This document shows, in pieces, positions 1 through 10,172 of a stretch of DNA of 64,000 nt. The notes beneath the pieces were generated by a model. It worked only from the letters and a program-made list of their open reading frames with translations, searched no databases and was not told the origin of the DNA. The position numbers and the translations under genes were made by a program. Positions within the stretch are counted from its first letter, which is position 1; each line of letters begins with the position of its first letter. Origin of the DNA: Zygaena filipendulae (Eukaryota > Arthropoda > Insecta > Lepidoptera > Zygaenidae); assembly GCA_907165275.2 (NCBI GenBank), contig OU015673.1, positions 1,069,001 to 1,133,000 on the forward strand. The letters run 5' to 3'.

Positions 1-116
1 TTGATAGAAAGGTATGGAATGATATTTTTTCTCTTATATACTCTCTCTATACTACGCAATCCTTCATCATGGCACCCTAGTTTTCAGCGAGAATCAGAAC
101 AGAAGCTAGTCTATAC

Positions 117-386
117 AATAGGGATGTAAACGACTTTTGAAAATCAAAATTCTCATTAGTCCGTCGGTTGGAAAAAAAAATGGATAAGTGTTTTTTCTTT
201 TTCAAATAAATGAAAATATACATAGATATAGCGCATCAAAGTTTAGGGATAAAAGTTTAGGGGTTGTGACGTCATTAACCGCTATAAGCCGCCATACAAA
301 CTGCACCGGATAGTGACGTCACGCGAAATTTCAACTCAATGTATCGCCATTATTTTTTGACTAAAAAAAATTAGTCAACTAGCCAA
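117..386. mobile_element. MITE with paired CRE palindromes (copy 1)
   Basis: Terminal motif AATAGGGATGT, the phrase ATTAGTCCGTC near one end and the matching inverse near the other; two TGACGTCA octamers at 267-274 and 314-321. The same arrangement recurs at 6.6, 7.6, 24.6, 28.3, 40.9, 53.0 and 54.5 kb. No coding capacity. Superfamily is not determined. Confidence 0.75.
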
Positions 387-888
387 TTACTTATAGAAAA
401 CTACAGCAGCACTGAGTAAAATTTATAGGACACTTTTCGATCCCGTGACAAAGAGTTCTTGAGGTTATGACAAATTACACGCGAGTAGAACCGCAGACAA
501 CAGCTAGTATACGCACGAATAGAAAGAAATGAGAACTAAAAATTGCGTAAAGCATTTACTTATAAAAGAAATAAGGTGGATTTTCATTTTGAATGACAGA
601 TCAATTCATCGCAGGTGTCGACAGAATAATATATAGCTACTTATTATATTATATACAGACATAATATACCCGCGTTACAACACCAGTGCCACCCGATATT
701 AAAAGGAAAAACCTGGCACGATCGGGGGAGAAACTTCTATCGAAGACTTGTTGTAATAATTTATGGCAATATTATTTTATGAACGATTTTTTTTTGGGTG
801 AATCGTCTCATATTTTAAATGCATAGGTAATATAAAAACAATGGCCGCCTATTGTTTTTAAATCAAATCCTACATTATACTACTACAT
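387..888. other. No recognised gene
   Basis: AT-rich sequence without a supported ORF, exon or named repeat. Confidence 0.5.
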
Positions 889-1120
889 TCTAATCTAAAA
901 TGCTTTGTCCTGAATGACTGATCAACGCACAGCCTATACCGCTGGTCGTAGAGACCTGAAACTTGGAGGGTGTGTTCTTTGTATGACGTAGGCAATCCGA
1001 TAAGAAAGGATTTTTGAAAATTCAACCTCTAAGGGGATGAAAAGGGGTTGCAAAGTTTGTTTGGAACAATTCCGCGGGAATTCCGAAATTATCGCGGGTG
1101 AAACCACGCGGGACAGCTAG
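889..1120 (+). mobile_element. Non-autonomous Helitron, subfamily F
   Basis: Begins TCTAATCTAAAATGC, ends with a CGCGGGTGAAACCACGCG hairpin followed by ACAGCTAG and a T, the Helitron 3' signature. Shares its body (GTAGAGACCTGAAACTTGGA) with copies at 16.8 and 29.7 kb. No Rep/helicase coding. Confidence 0.8.
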
Positions 1121-1191
1121 TCTATATATATATAAGGATTACTATCATTGGCATAATATACTGTAATCTTGAAACCTAGAATAAATATATT

Positions 1192-1472
1192 ACTAGCTGT
1201 GCCCCGCGATTTCATCCGCGATAATTTCAAAGTTCCCGCGGGAATTCCGGGAAAAAGTACTCTACGTACTCGTTGTACCTCTGACAATAGTTTACGATGA
1301 TGAGCTGTTCCCCGCATTAGGAATTCCCGCGGGAATTCTGGGATAAAAACTATCCTATCTTTTAAGTTGGCCCATATTATAAATGGTTACAAAATTTTAT
1401 CAAAATCCGTTCAGTAGTTTCGGAGTCCATCGCGGACAAACAACGTGTCACGTGATTTATATATATTAAGAA
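1192..1472 (-). mobile_element. Non-autonomous Helitron, subfamily B
   Basis: The left edge carries CTAGCTGTGCCCCGCG, the reverse complement of the Helitron 3' hairpin end. The right edge is ATATATTAAGA, the reverse complement of the TC-initiated 5' end. Body matches the copies at 4.2, 4.4, 10.7, 11.5, 32.4, 48.8 and 49.0 kb. An extra CCCGCATTAGGAATTCCCG segment near 1311 looks like an internal duplication of the GC box. Confidence 0.8.
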
Positions 1473-1675
1473 GATGGAGGTACTTGTTGCCGTTGTCGTC
1501 CTAAATAAATTAAAATAAAAATAAATAAATACCTATTAGTTGTGTCGAATAAATATTTAAACTAGCTGCTACCCCGCGGTTTCACCCTCGTGAATTTATC
1601 CCATGTCGCTGTAGGATACCCGATCAGTTCCAGAGTTTGCCTCCTTCATCCAAACTTACAGATTTACTAATCTTA

Positions 1676-1896
1676 CGTCCGCACTCAGAGTCGTTTTAAT
1701 GATTACTTAATTTTACAGTAAGGATTTTTAAAAACTAAGTTGCTGCAATTAATGATTATTGGATTTGACTAATTAAGTTAAATTTAGTTAAATACCAATT
1801 ATCATTAATTTGATGAACGTCTCTGATTGCGGCAATTTTTTTTTTTTAATCTTATTTAAAATTAAGTAATCATCAAAACGATTCTGAGTGCGACCG
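1676..1896. mobile_element. Palindromic MITE, Harbinger-like (copy 1)
   Basis: Long terminal inverted repeats: CCGCACTCAGAGTCG at the left, ATTCTGAGTGCG at the right, each followed inward by a TTTAATGATTACTTA-type arm. Most diverged of three copies (others at 33.8 and 51.1 kb). Confidence 0.7.
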
Positions 1897-1930
1897 AATC
1901 AATTTAGAATACAATGTTTATATTAGATAC

Positions 1931-2093
1931 TAGCTGTGCCGCGCGGTTTCACCCGCAATAATTCCGGAGTTCCCGCAGATTATAGCTTTCTAATGGTGAA
2001 ATAATTTTTTAAAACGGTTTGGTAGTTTAATCGTAACAAACAAACAAACAACCAAAAAATCAAATTTTTCCTCTTTATAATATTAGTATAGAA
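1931..2093 (-). mobile_element. Helitron remnant, subfamily D
   Basis: CTAGCTGTGCCGCGCGG at left; body TTTCTAATGGTGAAATAATT and a run of AAACAAACAAAC before the AT-rich 5' end. Related to 15.35, 38.26, 48.2 and 49.5 kb. Confidence 0.7.
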
Positions 2094-2512
2094 TTAAATT
2101 TAAAGCTTCAAACGATTTTGCAACGTGAATTAAGTTAAGATCCATTTAAGTATCTAGCAAGTTTTTACCATAAAATTTGTACTGCACAAAGTACTATGTT
2201 TTTTGTAAGACGTTATTAATGAAGAGTTAACTCAAATAGATAAGGAACCGGTTTTGGATCGTGTACGCGCCATTCTCAAAGTTTCCGCCGGCGGGAAGTT
2301 TTTCCAATTTCGAGTTTTAAATCGACTTTTGTAATTGGAATCGAATCGAACGTTATTAAAATGTGATTTATTCAATTCAATTTATTATTTTATAGATGGT
2401 GGTTTAAGCTGAATAGGTACCTACTAAAATATATAATTTTTTTGTAATGACGCAAGTTAGTAAAAATTATAAGTACAAAACACTAATGAAGAGAAATTAC
2501 TGAAAAAAGAAA
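2094..2512. other. No recognised gene
   Basis: AT-rich; nothing supported beyond short homopolymers. Confidence 0.5.
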
Positions 2513-2696
2513 AATCCTTAATAATATTACAAATGCGTAAATAGAGTTTTACGCCTTACGGCTCAACCGATCGTTATGAAATTTTGCATACACATTGTCA
2601 GGGGTACAGGGAAGGACAAAGAGTACTTTTTATCCCGGAATTCCTGCGGGAACTCCAAAATTACCGCGGATAAAACCGCGGGGAACAGCTACTAGT
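2513..2696 (+). mobile_element. Helitron, subfamily C
   Basis: Starts ATCCTTAATAATATTACAAATG and ends with the hairpin ACCGCGGATAAAACCGCGG then AACAGCTACTAGT. Body phrase CATTGTCAGGGGTACAG is shared by subfamilies A and C. Confidence 0.75.
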
Positions 2697-3250
2697 TTAT
2701 AACACGTCTAAACGCAAATTTTTTTTTTAGGGCCGATTTTTTCTAAAGGTCGGGCACAAAAATGATTTCTAAGCAAAGATTGTTTTTAAAACTTATAGCC
2801 CTTTCGGTATTCGAACTGTCTTCACGTTCTTTCTTTTACTAAGGCGAAATTAATACAAAAAATGTACATACTTAATCCGTGTCATCTGTGGACTGTGTGG
2901 CCACGCCTCTGCAATGTGCCGCAAATCGAAAACTATTCGTCCGTCGCGTCGTGTCGGATAAAAAGAACCTTTCAAAAAGTAATTTCTACTAAATTTACAT
3001 ACACACACCGTTCTATCGGCATTACCCAATGTCTTTCAAGAGTCGACTTAACGATTTTCAGTGTGAATAAATTCGTGATTGACACGCGGCCGCGGCGAGT
3101 GTTGTAACCACAGAACAGTTAGAAGGGAAAGACATCAATTCAGTTTATTATGGAAACAAATGACCGTGTCGCCATTTGTTGCTCGTCCCGCACAAGTACA
3201 TTCATTGATACAACGCAATATTATATTAAACGCTATTTGGTAACGTTTTT
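2697..3250. other. No recognised gene
   Basis: Contains an 81-codon open frame at 2862-3107 with no recognisable domain and no splice context; not called as a gene. Confidence 0.4.
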
Positions 3251-3350
3251 TAACCGACTTCATAAAAAAAGAGGTTATCAGTTTTACCTGTAAGCATGTT
3301 TGTATGTTGTGCGCGATTATCTGGCGTTTGGTCGAAGCGATTTTGATGCG
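3251..3350 (+). repeat. Dispersed repeat, 'AACCGACTTC' type
   Basis: TTAACCGACTTCATAAAAAA followed by GAGGTTATCAG, a very common phrase in lepidopteran genomes; its reverse complement GAAGTCGGTTAAA occurs at 41.75 and 60.55 kb. Class uncertain. Confidence 0.5.
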
Positions 3351-3407
3351 GTTTTCATGTAAGTATTTGTTATATACAATATTTTGGAAAAGGTTTTAGT
3401 ATAAAAT

Positions 3408-3468
3408 TTTTATAGCTTAATGTGGAATCAAATAGATATGTGAGTTGTGAAGTAGATTATTATTATTG
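3408..3468 (+). mobile_element. SINE-2 tail fragment
   Basis: TATAGCTTAATGTGGAATCA, AGTTGTGAAGTAGATTATTATT matches the 3' end of the tRNA-headed SINE at 16.4 kb; 5' truncated. Confidence 0.65.
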
Positions 3469-3990
3469 TAAAAGAAATTTTTGGTGTGGAGCATTTGCAA
3501 CACTCCTTTGCAACCGTGGCGAGCCGGCCCGGCCTACATGTCCTCTCTAGTTAATTTATATTCTCTGTGTAACCAAGTGTTGGGTGGATACTCGCCGGGT
3601 GGAAATGTCAGGAATCTTCCCCTCGGAAACACGGTTTGGCGACACGTTCGCGAAGACGTTATCCCGCATTTGAATTATGTGCTGTAGAAAAGTATTAGAC
3701 TGCGATATTGGTGTTTTATTGAAGTGAGAAATCTGAATATTACACAGCTACGATATTAAGTGATTTTCCATATACTAAAACAAATAAAGGGTCTCTCTGT
3801 CTCTCTGTCTATTTGTTCCAGCTAATCCACGAAAGGGTTGGACCGATTTTGACGGGACTTTCACTCACAAATAGCTGATGTTATAAGGAGTAAATTAGAC
3901 TCAATGATATTTTAGTATTATTATATAGAATTTCTGCTTAGACTACTAAGTTACTCCTTATAACTAGGCACAAGTATAGTCATGCATCCT

Positions 3991-4151
3991 TATTATTAAG
4001 TAAAAATGCGAAAGTGTGTTGGTTTTTGTGTTTTTTACGCTTTCGTGCCTTAACGGCTGAACCGATCACCACGAAATCAGGTTACTTTTATCCCGGGATT
4101 CCCATGGGAACTCCGAAATTGCCACGGGTGAAACCGCGGGGAACAGCTAGT
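3991..4151 (+). mobile_element. Helitron, subfamily C
   Basis: AATGCGAAAGTGTGTTGG near the 5' end and GGTGAAACCGCGGGGAACAG then CTAGT at the 3' end; middle partly deleted relative to other copies. Confidence 0.75.
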
Positions 4152-4183
4152 AATAAATAATCTAAATTCGAATTTATATATGT

Positions 4184-4414
4184 ACTAGCTGTCCCCCGCG
4201 ATTTCATCCGCGGTAATTTCGGAGTTCCTGCGGAGGTTGCGGGAAAAAAGTACTCTATGTCCTTCAGTTCCCGAGGGAATTCCGGGATAAAAACTATCCT
4301 ATCTTTTAAGTTGGACCATATCATAAATGGTTGCAAAATTTTATCAAAATCCGTTCAGTAGTTTCGGAGTCCATCGCGGACAAACAACGTGACACGTGAT
4401 TTATATATATTAGA
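4184..4414 (-). mobile_element. Helitron, subfamily B (first of a tandem pair)
   Basis: Bounded by ACTAGCTGTCCCCCGCG at left and TATATATATTAGA at right. Followed directly by a second copy in the same orientation, with nothing between the CTAG end of one and the TC start of the other. Confidence 0.85.
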
Positions 4415-4645
4415 CTAGCTGTCCCCCGCGATTTCATCCGCGGTAATTTCGGAGTTCCCGCGGAGGTTGCGGGAAAAAAGTACTCTATGTCCTTTAGTTC
4501 CCGAGGGAATTCCGGGATAAAAACTATCCTATCTTTTAAGTTGGACCATATTATAAATGGTTGCAAAATTTTATCAAAATCCGTTCAGTAGTTTCGGAGT
4601 CCATCGCGGACAAACAACGTGACACGTGATTTATATATATTAGAT
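4414..4645 (-). mobile_element. Helitron, subfamily B (second of a tandem pair)
   Basis: Almost identical to 4184-4414. Beyond its 5' end the flank 4646-4705 is repeated in inverted orientation upstream of the Helitron at 10.7 kb. Confidence 0.85.
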
Positions 4646-4705
4646 AGATATTAGATGTATAGGTATATTAAGACAACTAACTACAAGTTAACTTGAATAC
4701 TGTCT

Positions 4706-5154
4706 CAATTATTGCTTTGTCTTCTTCATTTTACACCCCAATGAGCGAGACAGAATATAATTCCTCGAGAGCCGACCTACTAATACCAGGCACCAGTCTA
4801 GAATTTTTTACAGTAAAAATTGTAAAAAAAATACAGTTTTTATTACTTTTTGTTATCATTATTACTAGTTTTATTGCATTTTCTAAAGTGTCATATACCG
4901 TGTTGCAATGTAACATACATGTGAATGCTTTTGAGCTATACTAACTGTAATAAAGGGGAGTCGGACTGGTGGTTTATTGGCAGTGTTGAAAACTGGCAAC
5001 ACAGTTGCAGCCCAGCTTTTAGTGCTACCTAGCCATAAAGGCGAAGCAGCGAGCATTTTAATGCACCTGCTTATCACTGTAACTATGTTGACGTGCAAGG
5101 CACTTTTTTTTAAATAACGTCACTTATCCTTACTTAGGTATATGGTATAGCTTA
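4706..5154. other. No recognised gene
   Basis: Two overlapping short open frames on opposite strands around 4693-4944, neither with a recognisable domain. Nothing else supported. Confidence 0.4.
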
Positions 5155-5342
5155 ATATATAATATTCCTCACGGTTTTACTTGCGTGTATTTTGAAGTTC
5201 CCGCGGAAATTCCAGGTAACAAAAAGCTAAAGCAATATAGCCTATGACACTCACAAATAACGTGGCTTTCTATTGGTGAAAGAATTTTCAAAATCGTTTC
5301 AGTAGATCCAGAGATACACCCTACAAACTCACAAACTTAACC
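5155..5342 (-). mobile_element. Helitron remnant, subfamily D
   Basis: CCTCACGGTTTTACTTGCG, AAGTTCCCGCGGAAATTCC, then TTTCTATTGGTGAAAGAATT; same body as 38.26 kb. Confidence 0.65.
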
Positions 5343-5550
5343 TCTTTGTAATTATTTTAATACTATAAATGCGAAAGTGGGTTTGTTTGTTTGTAACGCT
5401 TTCACGGCTAAACGGCTCAACCGATTACCTCAAAATTTTGCATAGGTACACGTTTTCAGGGGTACAGAGAAGGACATAGGCTACTTTTTGTCCCGGAGTT
5501 CCCACGGGAACTCCAAAATTATCTCGGGTGAAACCGCGTGGGACAACTAG
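5343..5550 (+). mobile_element. Helitron, subfamily C
   Basis: ACTATAAATGCGAAAGTGGG near the start; TCGGGTGAAACCGCGTGGGA then CAACTAG at the end. Directly abuts the next Helitron. Confidence 0.8.
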
Positions 5551-5750
5551 TATATAATAAGAGAGTAGAATCCACGTGTCTGTTCACGCTAACCTTCGGT
5601 ACTACGGAATGGATTGTCATGTGGTTTTCAAATGTTGATTAAGCTTAGCTTGAAGCACTATATAGACTTCGATTCATTTGAATTGGATGTCGGGAAACGA
5701 ATTGTTATAAATAACGTTTCACGCGAGTACAACCGCGGAGCACAGCTAGT
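5551..5750 (+). mobile_element. Helitron, subfamily G
   Basis: AGAGTAGAATCC start, GATTAAGCTTAGCTTGAAGC body and CACAGCTAGT end. Head-to-tail with the preceding copy. Relatives at 14.6 kb (+) and 59.8 kb (-). Confidence 0.75.
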
Positions 5751-6582
5751 TATACATATGGCTCTAAGTGCTCTTTATTTAAGTAATTCTTATCTTGTCT
5801 TTTATCTTTGCCCTCGACCTAATTAGCTTTGCGTGGAATAAATTTAATTTCCACTTGCAAATTAAGTATTGAAAGAGAGTTGATTCGAATGGCAAAAGTT
5901 AAATTCCATTTGTAATAGTTTTAAGTGGCAAAGTACAGCAGTGGTTGTTTTAAAATTTCATTAATTAACAGAAAGAATTTAAAATGAGAGTTTTTGCAAG
6001 ATAATTAAGCAAATTTGATTGAAAATTCCAATAGTTTAATAATATTTTTACTGTAGGTACAGCGAGCAAAGTAGGGTAAAGTATTATAAAGTAGTATAGG
6101 TTGTAGGTGTATATGTAGGGGGTTATCTCTGAAACTACTGAACTGATTTCAGGGAAAATATTTCACAGACACTATAATATTCCTCAGTCACATTCAGAGG
6201 TTACACTTACATCGCGATACCTATTCAAGAGTTCTCTAGGGAATCATTCTAAACTTGACTCGGGTTTTTCGTACATAACCCAAAATCACTTAACTTGGTA
6301 ACCTCAAGCCAATGGTTCTTCAAATTGTCAAAGTGAATGTGAATTTTTTCAACATTTCAGAGTAGGTAAATAAATACATATAATATACATAAGTCAAAAG
6401 AACACTTCAGTAATAAAAACGACTTCTGATTTTTATTAGATTTTAACTGTAAGTATTCGTATTAGACAATTAACCTTTATAAATATAATATTATACCTAC
6501 TTATTATGTACTAAATCAACCACCCTAGTGAAAGAATAATAAAAGTAGGTCGTTTGTACAAGGTATATAATACCTATATACA
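5751..6582. other. No recognised gene
   Basis: AT-rich. A degenerate Helitron-like phrase (CTGAAACTACTGAACTGATT) at about 6131-6150 is the only trace seen. Confidence 0.4.
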
Positions 6583-6915
6583 CAATTGGGATGTGGACTA
6601 CTTCTGAAAATCAAAATTCTAATTAGTCCGTCAGTTAGAAAATAAAAAAACAATAGACACGTATTTTTTGCTTTTTCAAATTAATGAAAATATACAGAGA
6701 TAAAGCGCATTAAAGTTTAGGGTGAGGGGGTCGTGACGTCACTAACCGCTAAAACCGCCATACAAACTGTCCGAATAGTGACGTCACGCGAAATTTCAAC
6801 TCAATATATCGCCGTTTTTTTTTGATTACGTAAAAAAAGAAAAAATACGTGTCCGATATTTTTGAATAATCTACAAGACGGACTAAAAAATAAAAATTAG
6901 TCCACATGCCCATTG
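6583..6915. mobile_element. MITE with paired CRE palindromes (copy 2)
   Basis: Full-length: CAATTGGGATGTGGACTA at left, TAGTCCACATGCCCATTG at right. TGACGTCA at 6734-6741 and 6779-6786. Good reference copy. Confidence 0.85.
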
Positions 6916-7364
6916 CAGTTCTATATAATATTCCGACATCGATTTATTTTTATATATTTAAAATATATTTTTCATGTGATTTTTTATAGCGGGAAAGTCA
7001 CGTAATTTTTTTATTATTTTGTTTTTTTTTTCCCTTTTCATTCTTTTTAATTCTGAATGCACGAGCCACAAACCATTTACGACTAGTACAGAATAATATT
7101 CAATAGACAAAACTTTTAGCCAATAAAACACAGCTTGGTAACGTACTGTGTATATATTAGAAAGTGCATTGAAAATGGAGTCGTTCTTCGTGAATCCATT
7201 TATATTTAATGCTTTAATCGGTTTTAACGCTTCTCTCCCAGGCGTTGCACGGAAAATAGTTCATGAAAATCGTGCGGAATAAAAAATAAGTTGACAATTA
7301 TCCAGTATAGAAAGGGGAGTGCAAGACTTTTATCTACGCTGGATGCCATTGATGCAAACAGAAC

Positions 7365-7607
7365 AGATGGACGCAGATAAACAATAACATGTTAACCCAC
7401 AAAACGAAATTATTGATTTAGAACGATTTATCGAGAGTTAGAGAATGTTTTTTAATTATGTGTTTAGCTTATTACATTGTTTAAATATGTAACTAAATAT
7501 TGAATATAAAAATGTTGGAACAAAGTGGCGCTATAATTTTAAAACTTTAATTTACTCAAAATTTCTCCAGTGTGGGTTAACACACTATTGCTTATCTATG
7601 TCCAGAT
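7365..7607. mobile_element. Palindromic TIR element, ~240 bp
   Basis: Left arm AGATGGACGCAGATAAACAA then GTTAACCCACA; right arm TGTGGGTTAACACACTATTG then CTTATCTATGTCCAGAT. Arms of about 38 bp, imperfect. No coding sequence. Only copy noticed. Confidence 0.6.
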
Positions 7608-7639
7608 AGAAGGGACGGTAGTTTAGTGTGAAAATATGT

Positions 7640-7943
7640 AACAGGCTTTTGACAATTTTTTTTTTCGAAATTCCATTTAGTCGGTCATTTAGATAATAAA
7701 AAGTAATAGACACGTATATTTCGCTTTTTCAAATTAATAAAAATGTACCCGGACAAAGCGCATTAAAGTTTGGAAGTGGGGGCTCGTAAAAACTGCACCT
7801 GCTTGTGACGTCACGCGAAATTTTGACTCAACGTATCCCTGTTAGTTTTTGCTTACGTAAAAAAAGAAAAAATTACGTGTCTATTATTTTTTATGAATCT
7901 ACAGGATGGGCTAAAAATAAAAAAAATTGTCAAATAGCCTATT
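7640..7943. mobile_element. MITE with CRE palindrome (copy 3, variant ends)
   Basis: Ends are ACAGGCTTTTGACAATTT and AATTGTCAAATAGCCTAT, a variant also seen at 24.6 and 28.3 kb. One TGACGTCA remains (7806-7813). Confidence 0.75.
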
Positions 7944-8490
7944 AAAAACCAGTGTCCCCGGGTGATTTTCGCACACAAAACTATTCATCACGCAGAAAAA
8001 CATTCACTAAAGTAATTAAATGCATTAGACGCTTCAAAATTCACAGTTTTAGGATTATTGTGGAAAATATACTTGAAATGGTAGCAGAAAAAGAAGTTTT
8101 TCGAAAGTTATATAGACTAACTCTAACTTTCTTTGGAACCTTGGTACGCCTGCCCCATCTATACTTCCTCTTTGGTTATTTTTTTTCTTTGTGGTCTCAA
8201 ATGAATATTATAACGAGAAAATGTTTCTTTGTTTGTACGGAGTAATATCTAAAACTACGCAACTGACGGAAAAGTTATAAAAACTACGCAACTGATAGAA
8301 AGTTATAAAAAAAGTTCAATAAGCCCCGAGCCTAATTAAGCCTTTTACGCCAATTACATATAACATTAATTCCTTTCAAACGGGACCGAAGCAAAAGTGA
8401 AAGTAACTTTATTAAAACCAACTCTCACAACTTTTTGACAAAGGATGGTAATTTAAAAAAATCGTATTATGAAATAATATCTCTTTTCAC
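7944..8490. other. No recognised gene
   Basis: A 97-codon open frame (7952-8245) has no recognisable domain and sits in AT-rich sequence. A short tandem duplication lies near 8260-8310 (AAACTACGCAACTGA twice). Confidence 0.4.
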
Positions 8491-8499
8491 ATTCGCATC

Positions 8500-8606
8500 T
8501 TTTCACGCAACAGATTTTGATGCGGTTTTCACTATGATTCACATCGTCCCGTAATTTCCGCAGGAACTCGGGAATTAACGTGGGTGAAACCGCGGGGAAC
8601 AGCTAG
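8500..8606 (+). mobile_element. Helitron 3' fragment
   Basis: GATTTTGATGCGGTTTTCAC followed after a deletion by GGGTGAAACCGCGGGGAACA and GCTAGT. Confidence 0.7.
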
Positions 8607-8680
8607 TTGGAGAGTAAAACTTTATATTCAACCTGTCCCTATCCACCCGTGTTTAAACATTCCGAAATGAAGCCACTTAC

Positions 8681-8820
8681 ATCCGGCGCACCGAGAAAGC
8701 TCAGTGGATTTGCGGCGATGGTAAAATCCACAGTCTGAACTACTCCGCTGTACCGAATCGAGTTTGAATTCGATTCCGCGAGTTGTAGAATTGTGATATT
8801 GAAATACGAACGACGCGTTG
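8681..8820 (-). CDS. Candidate internal exon, unknown protein
   Basis: Read on the minus strand, a run ending CGCTCCCCCCAG (an acceptor-like polypyrimidine-AG, AG at 8822-8821) is followed by 140 bp that stay open, then GAT|GTAAGT (donor at 8680-8675). The open frame has two leading bases plus exactly 46 codons, so the exon would enter in phase 1 and leave in phase 0. The peptide contains a possible N-glycosylation site (YFNIT) and the stretch GVVQTVDFTIAANPLSFLG, which reads like the beta-rich core of an extracellular or membrane protein; I cannot assign a family. It is richer in GC than its surroundings and overlaps no repeat I can name. Helitron remnants lie just outside on both sides. A competing frame of similar length is open in the same place, which lowers confidence. 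It is antisense to the GPCR exon at 22.7 kb, so it would belong to a different gene. Confidence 0.35.
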
Positions 8821-8866
8821 CTGGGGGGAGCGTCGGCAAAATAATATTTCAAATTTTATTTATTAC

Positions 8867-9040
8867 TAGCTGCGCCTCGCAGTTTCACCCGCGTTAATTT
8901 CAGAGATCCCGTGGGAATTCCTGGATAAAAAGTAGCTTGAATTACTCCTTATAAGATCACCTATCTGCCAGTGAAAGTCCCGTCAAAATCGGTACAGCCA
9001 TTTCAGAGTTTACTCGGAACAATCAGACAGACTGAGAAAA
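8867..9040 (-). mobile_element. Helitron remnant, subfamily E
   Basis: ACTAGCTGCGCCTCGCAG, then TTCCTGGATAAAAAGTAGC; the 5' part resembles the degenerate sequence at 3830-3900 (GTGAAAGTCCCGTCAAAATC). Confidence 0.65.
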
Positions 9041-9245
9041 AAAATTAAAAATTGATTTTTGATCTCAGTACCGTATATACTATACGAAAGCATTTAGTGA
9101 AACGCTGTTGACACTTCAATTTTTTTTTATATGTCTAGATAACTAAGTAGCTACATAGCTACATCTTAATAAATGTGCGATCAATATGAGTTTGTGTGAA
9201 AATGAGCAAATAATATGGTATAATAAGATTTACCTGAATACCTGA

Positions 9246-9470
9246 ATAAACACGTAATCAAAAAATAACGGCGATACATTGAGTTGAAATTCCGTGTCAC
9301 GTCACATCAAGGTACACTTTATACTTAGTTATGACGTCGCGACCGTCGTAAACTTTAATGTGTTTTATCTAAGTATTTTTTCACTAATTCGAAAAAGCAT
9401 AATTTTTTACTATCTAACTCATGGACAAAATAGAATTATGATTTTTATACCTTGTCATCATGCCCATCCT
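9246..9470. mobile_element. MITE with CRE, degraded copy 4
   Basis: CGTAATCAAAAAATAACGGC, ACATTGAGTTGAAATTCC and the closing CATCATGCCCATCC match the family; the CRE octamers have decayed to GTCACGTCACA and TGACGTCG. Confidence 0.65.
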
Positions 9471-9767
9471 ATATTTTTAATAATATTGCGACCAAGAAAT
9501 AAAAATAAAAACTTATTTCAAAACTTATATTAAACACATTGCTACAGCATTGCTACGCCGTTAACTGCTACGGCTGAGGTCAGGTCGTAGAGCGTCGTAG
9601 ATTATCGTAGCATATGCTACGAAAAGCTTAACACTGCGAGACGAAATAATTTTGTCAAGTGTAATTTAAACTTTGAAAGTTAACAAATTTCCATTTACGA
9701 TTGAAAAAATATGTTGTTTTGTTGTTTTTTTTTTAATTCTTTTTCTCATACTAATATCACTACATAT

Positions 9768-9965
9768 TAGGTATAAAACAAAGTCGCTTTCTCTGTCCCT
9801 ATATCCCTATGTATGCTTAAATCTTTAAAACTACGCAACGGATTTTGATGCGGTTTTCACCAATAGATAGAGTGATTCATGAGGAAGGTTTATAACTATA
9901 TTTTATCCTGGAATTCCCGCGGAAACTCTGAAATTACCGCGGGTGAAACCGCGCGGGTCAGCGAG
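9768..9965 (+). mobile_element. Helitron, subfamily H
   Basis: TGTCCCTATATCCCTATGTA near the start and GGTGAAACCGCGCGGGTCAG at the end. Nearly the same sequence occurs at 54.2 kb. Confidence 0.75.
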
Positions 9966-10059
9966 TATTTTATGAAGAAAAAAGTTTGTCAATTTGGATG
10001 TACCTAAGGGAAAACTCTCTCTCTGGAACTACGGCACAGTTTCTAAAAACTCTTTCAGG

Positions 10060-10172
10060 AGGCTACTGTACACGTAGTTCTGAGTGACAGAGGATACATT
10101 CATTCCGATACAAGGAGATCCCGAGGGAGTTCCGAAGTGAATGCTGGTAAAACCGCAAAAGGAACATCTAGT
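10060..10172 (+). mobile_element. Helitron 3' remnant
   Basis: ATCCCGAGGGAGTTCCGAAG, GGTAAAACCGC and CATCTAGT: decayed 3' hairpin and end. Confidence 0.5.

Noticed and set aside
4088..4566. 82- and 81-codon minus frames with shared N-terminus
   Set aside because: They are the tandem Helitron B copies; similar frames at 48.9 kb have the same origin.
8628..8852. 74-codon frame antisense at 8.6-8.85 kb
   Set aside because: Competes with the frame fitting the splice sites and runs through the donor without a matching acceptor phase.
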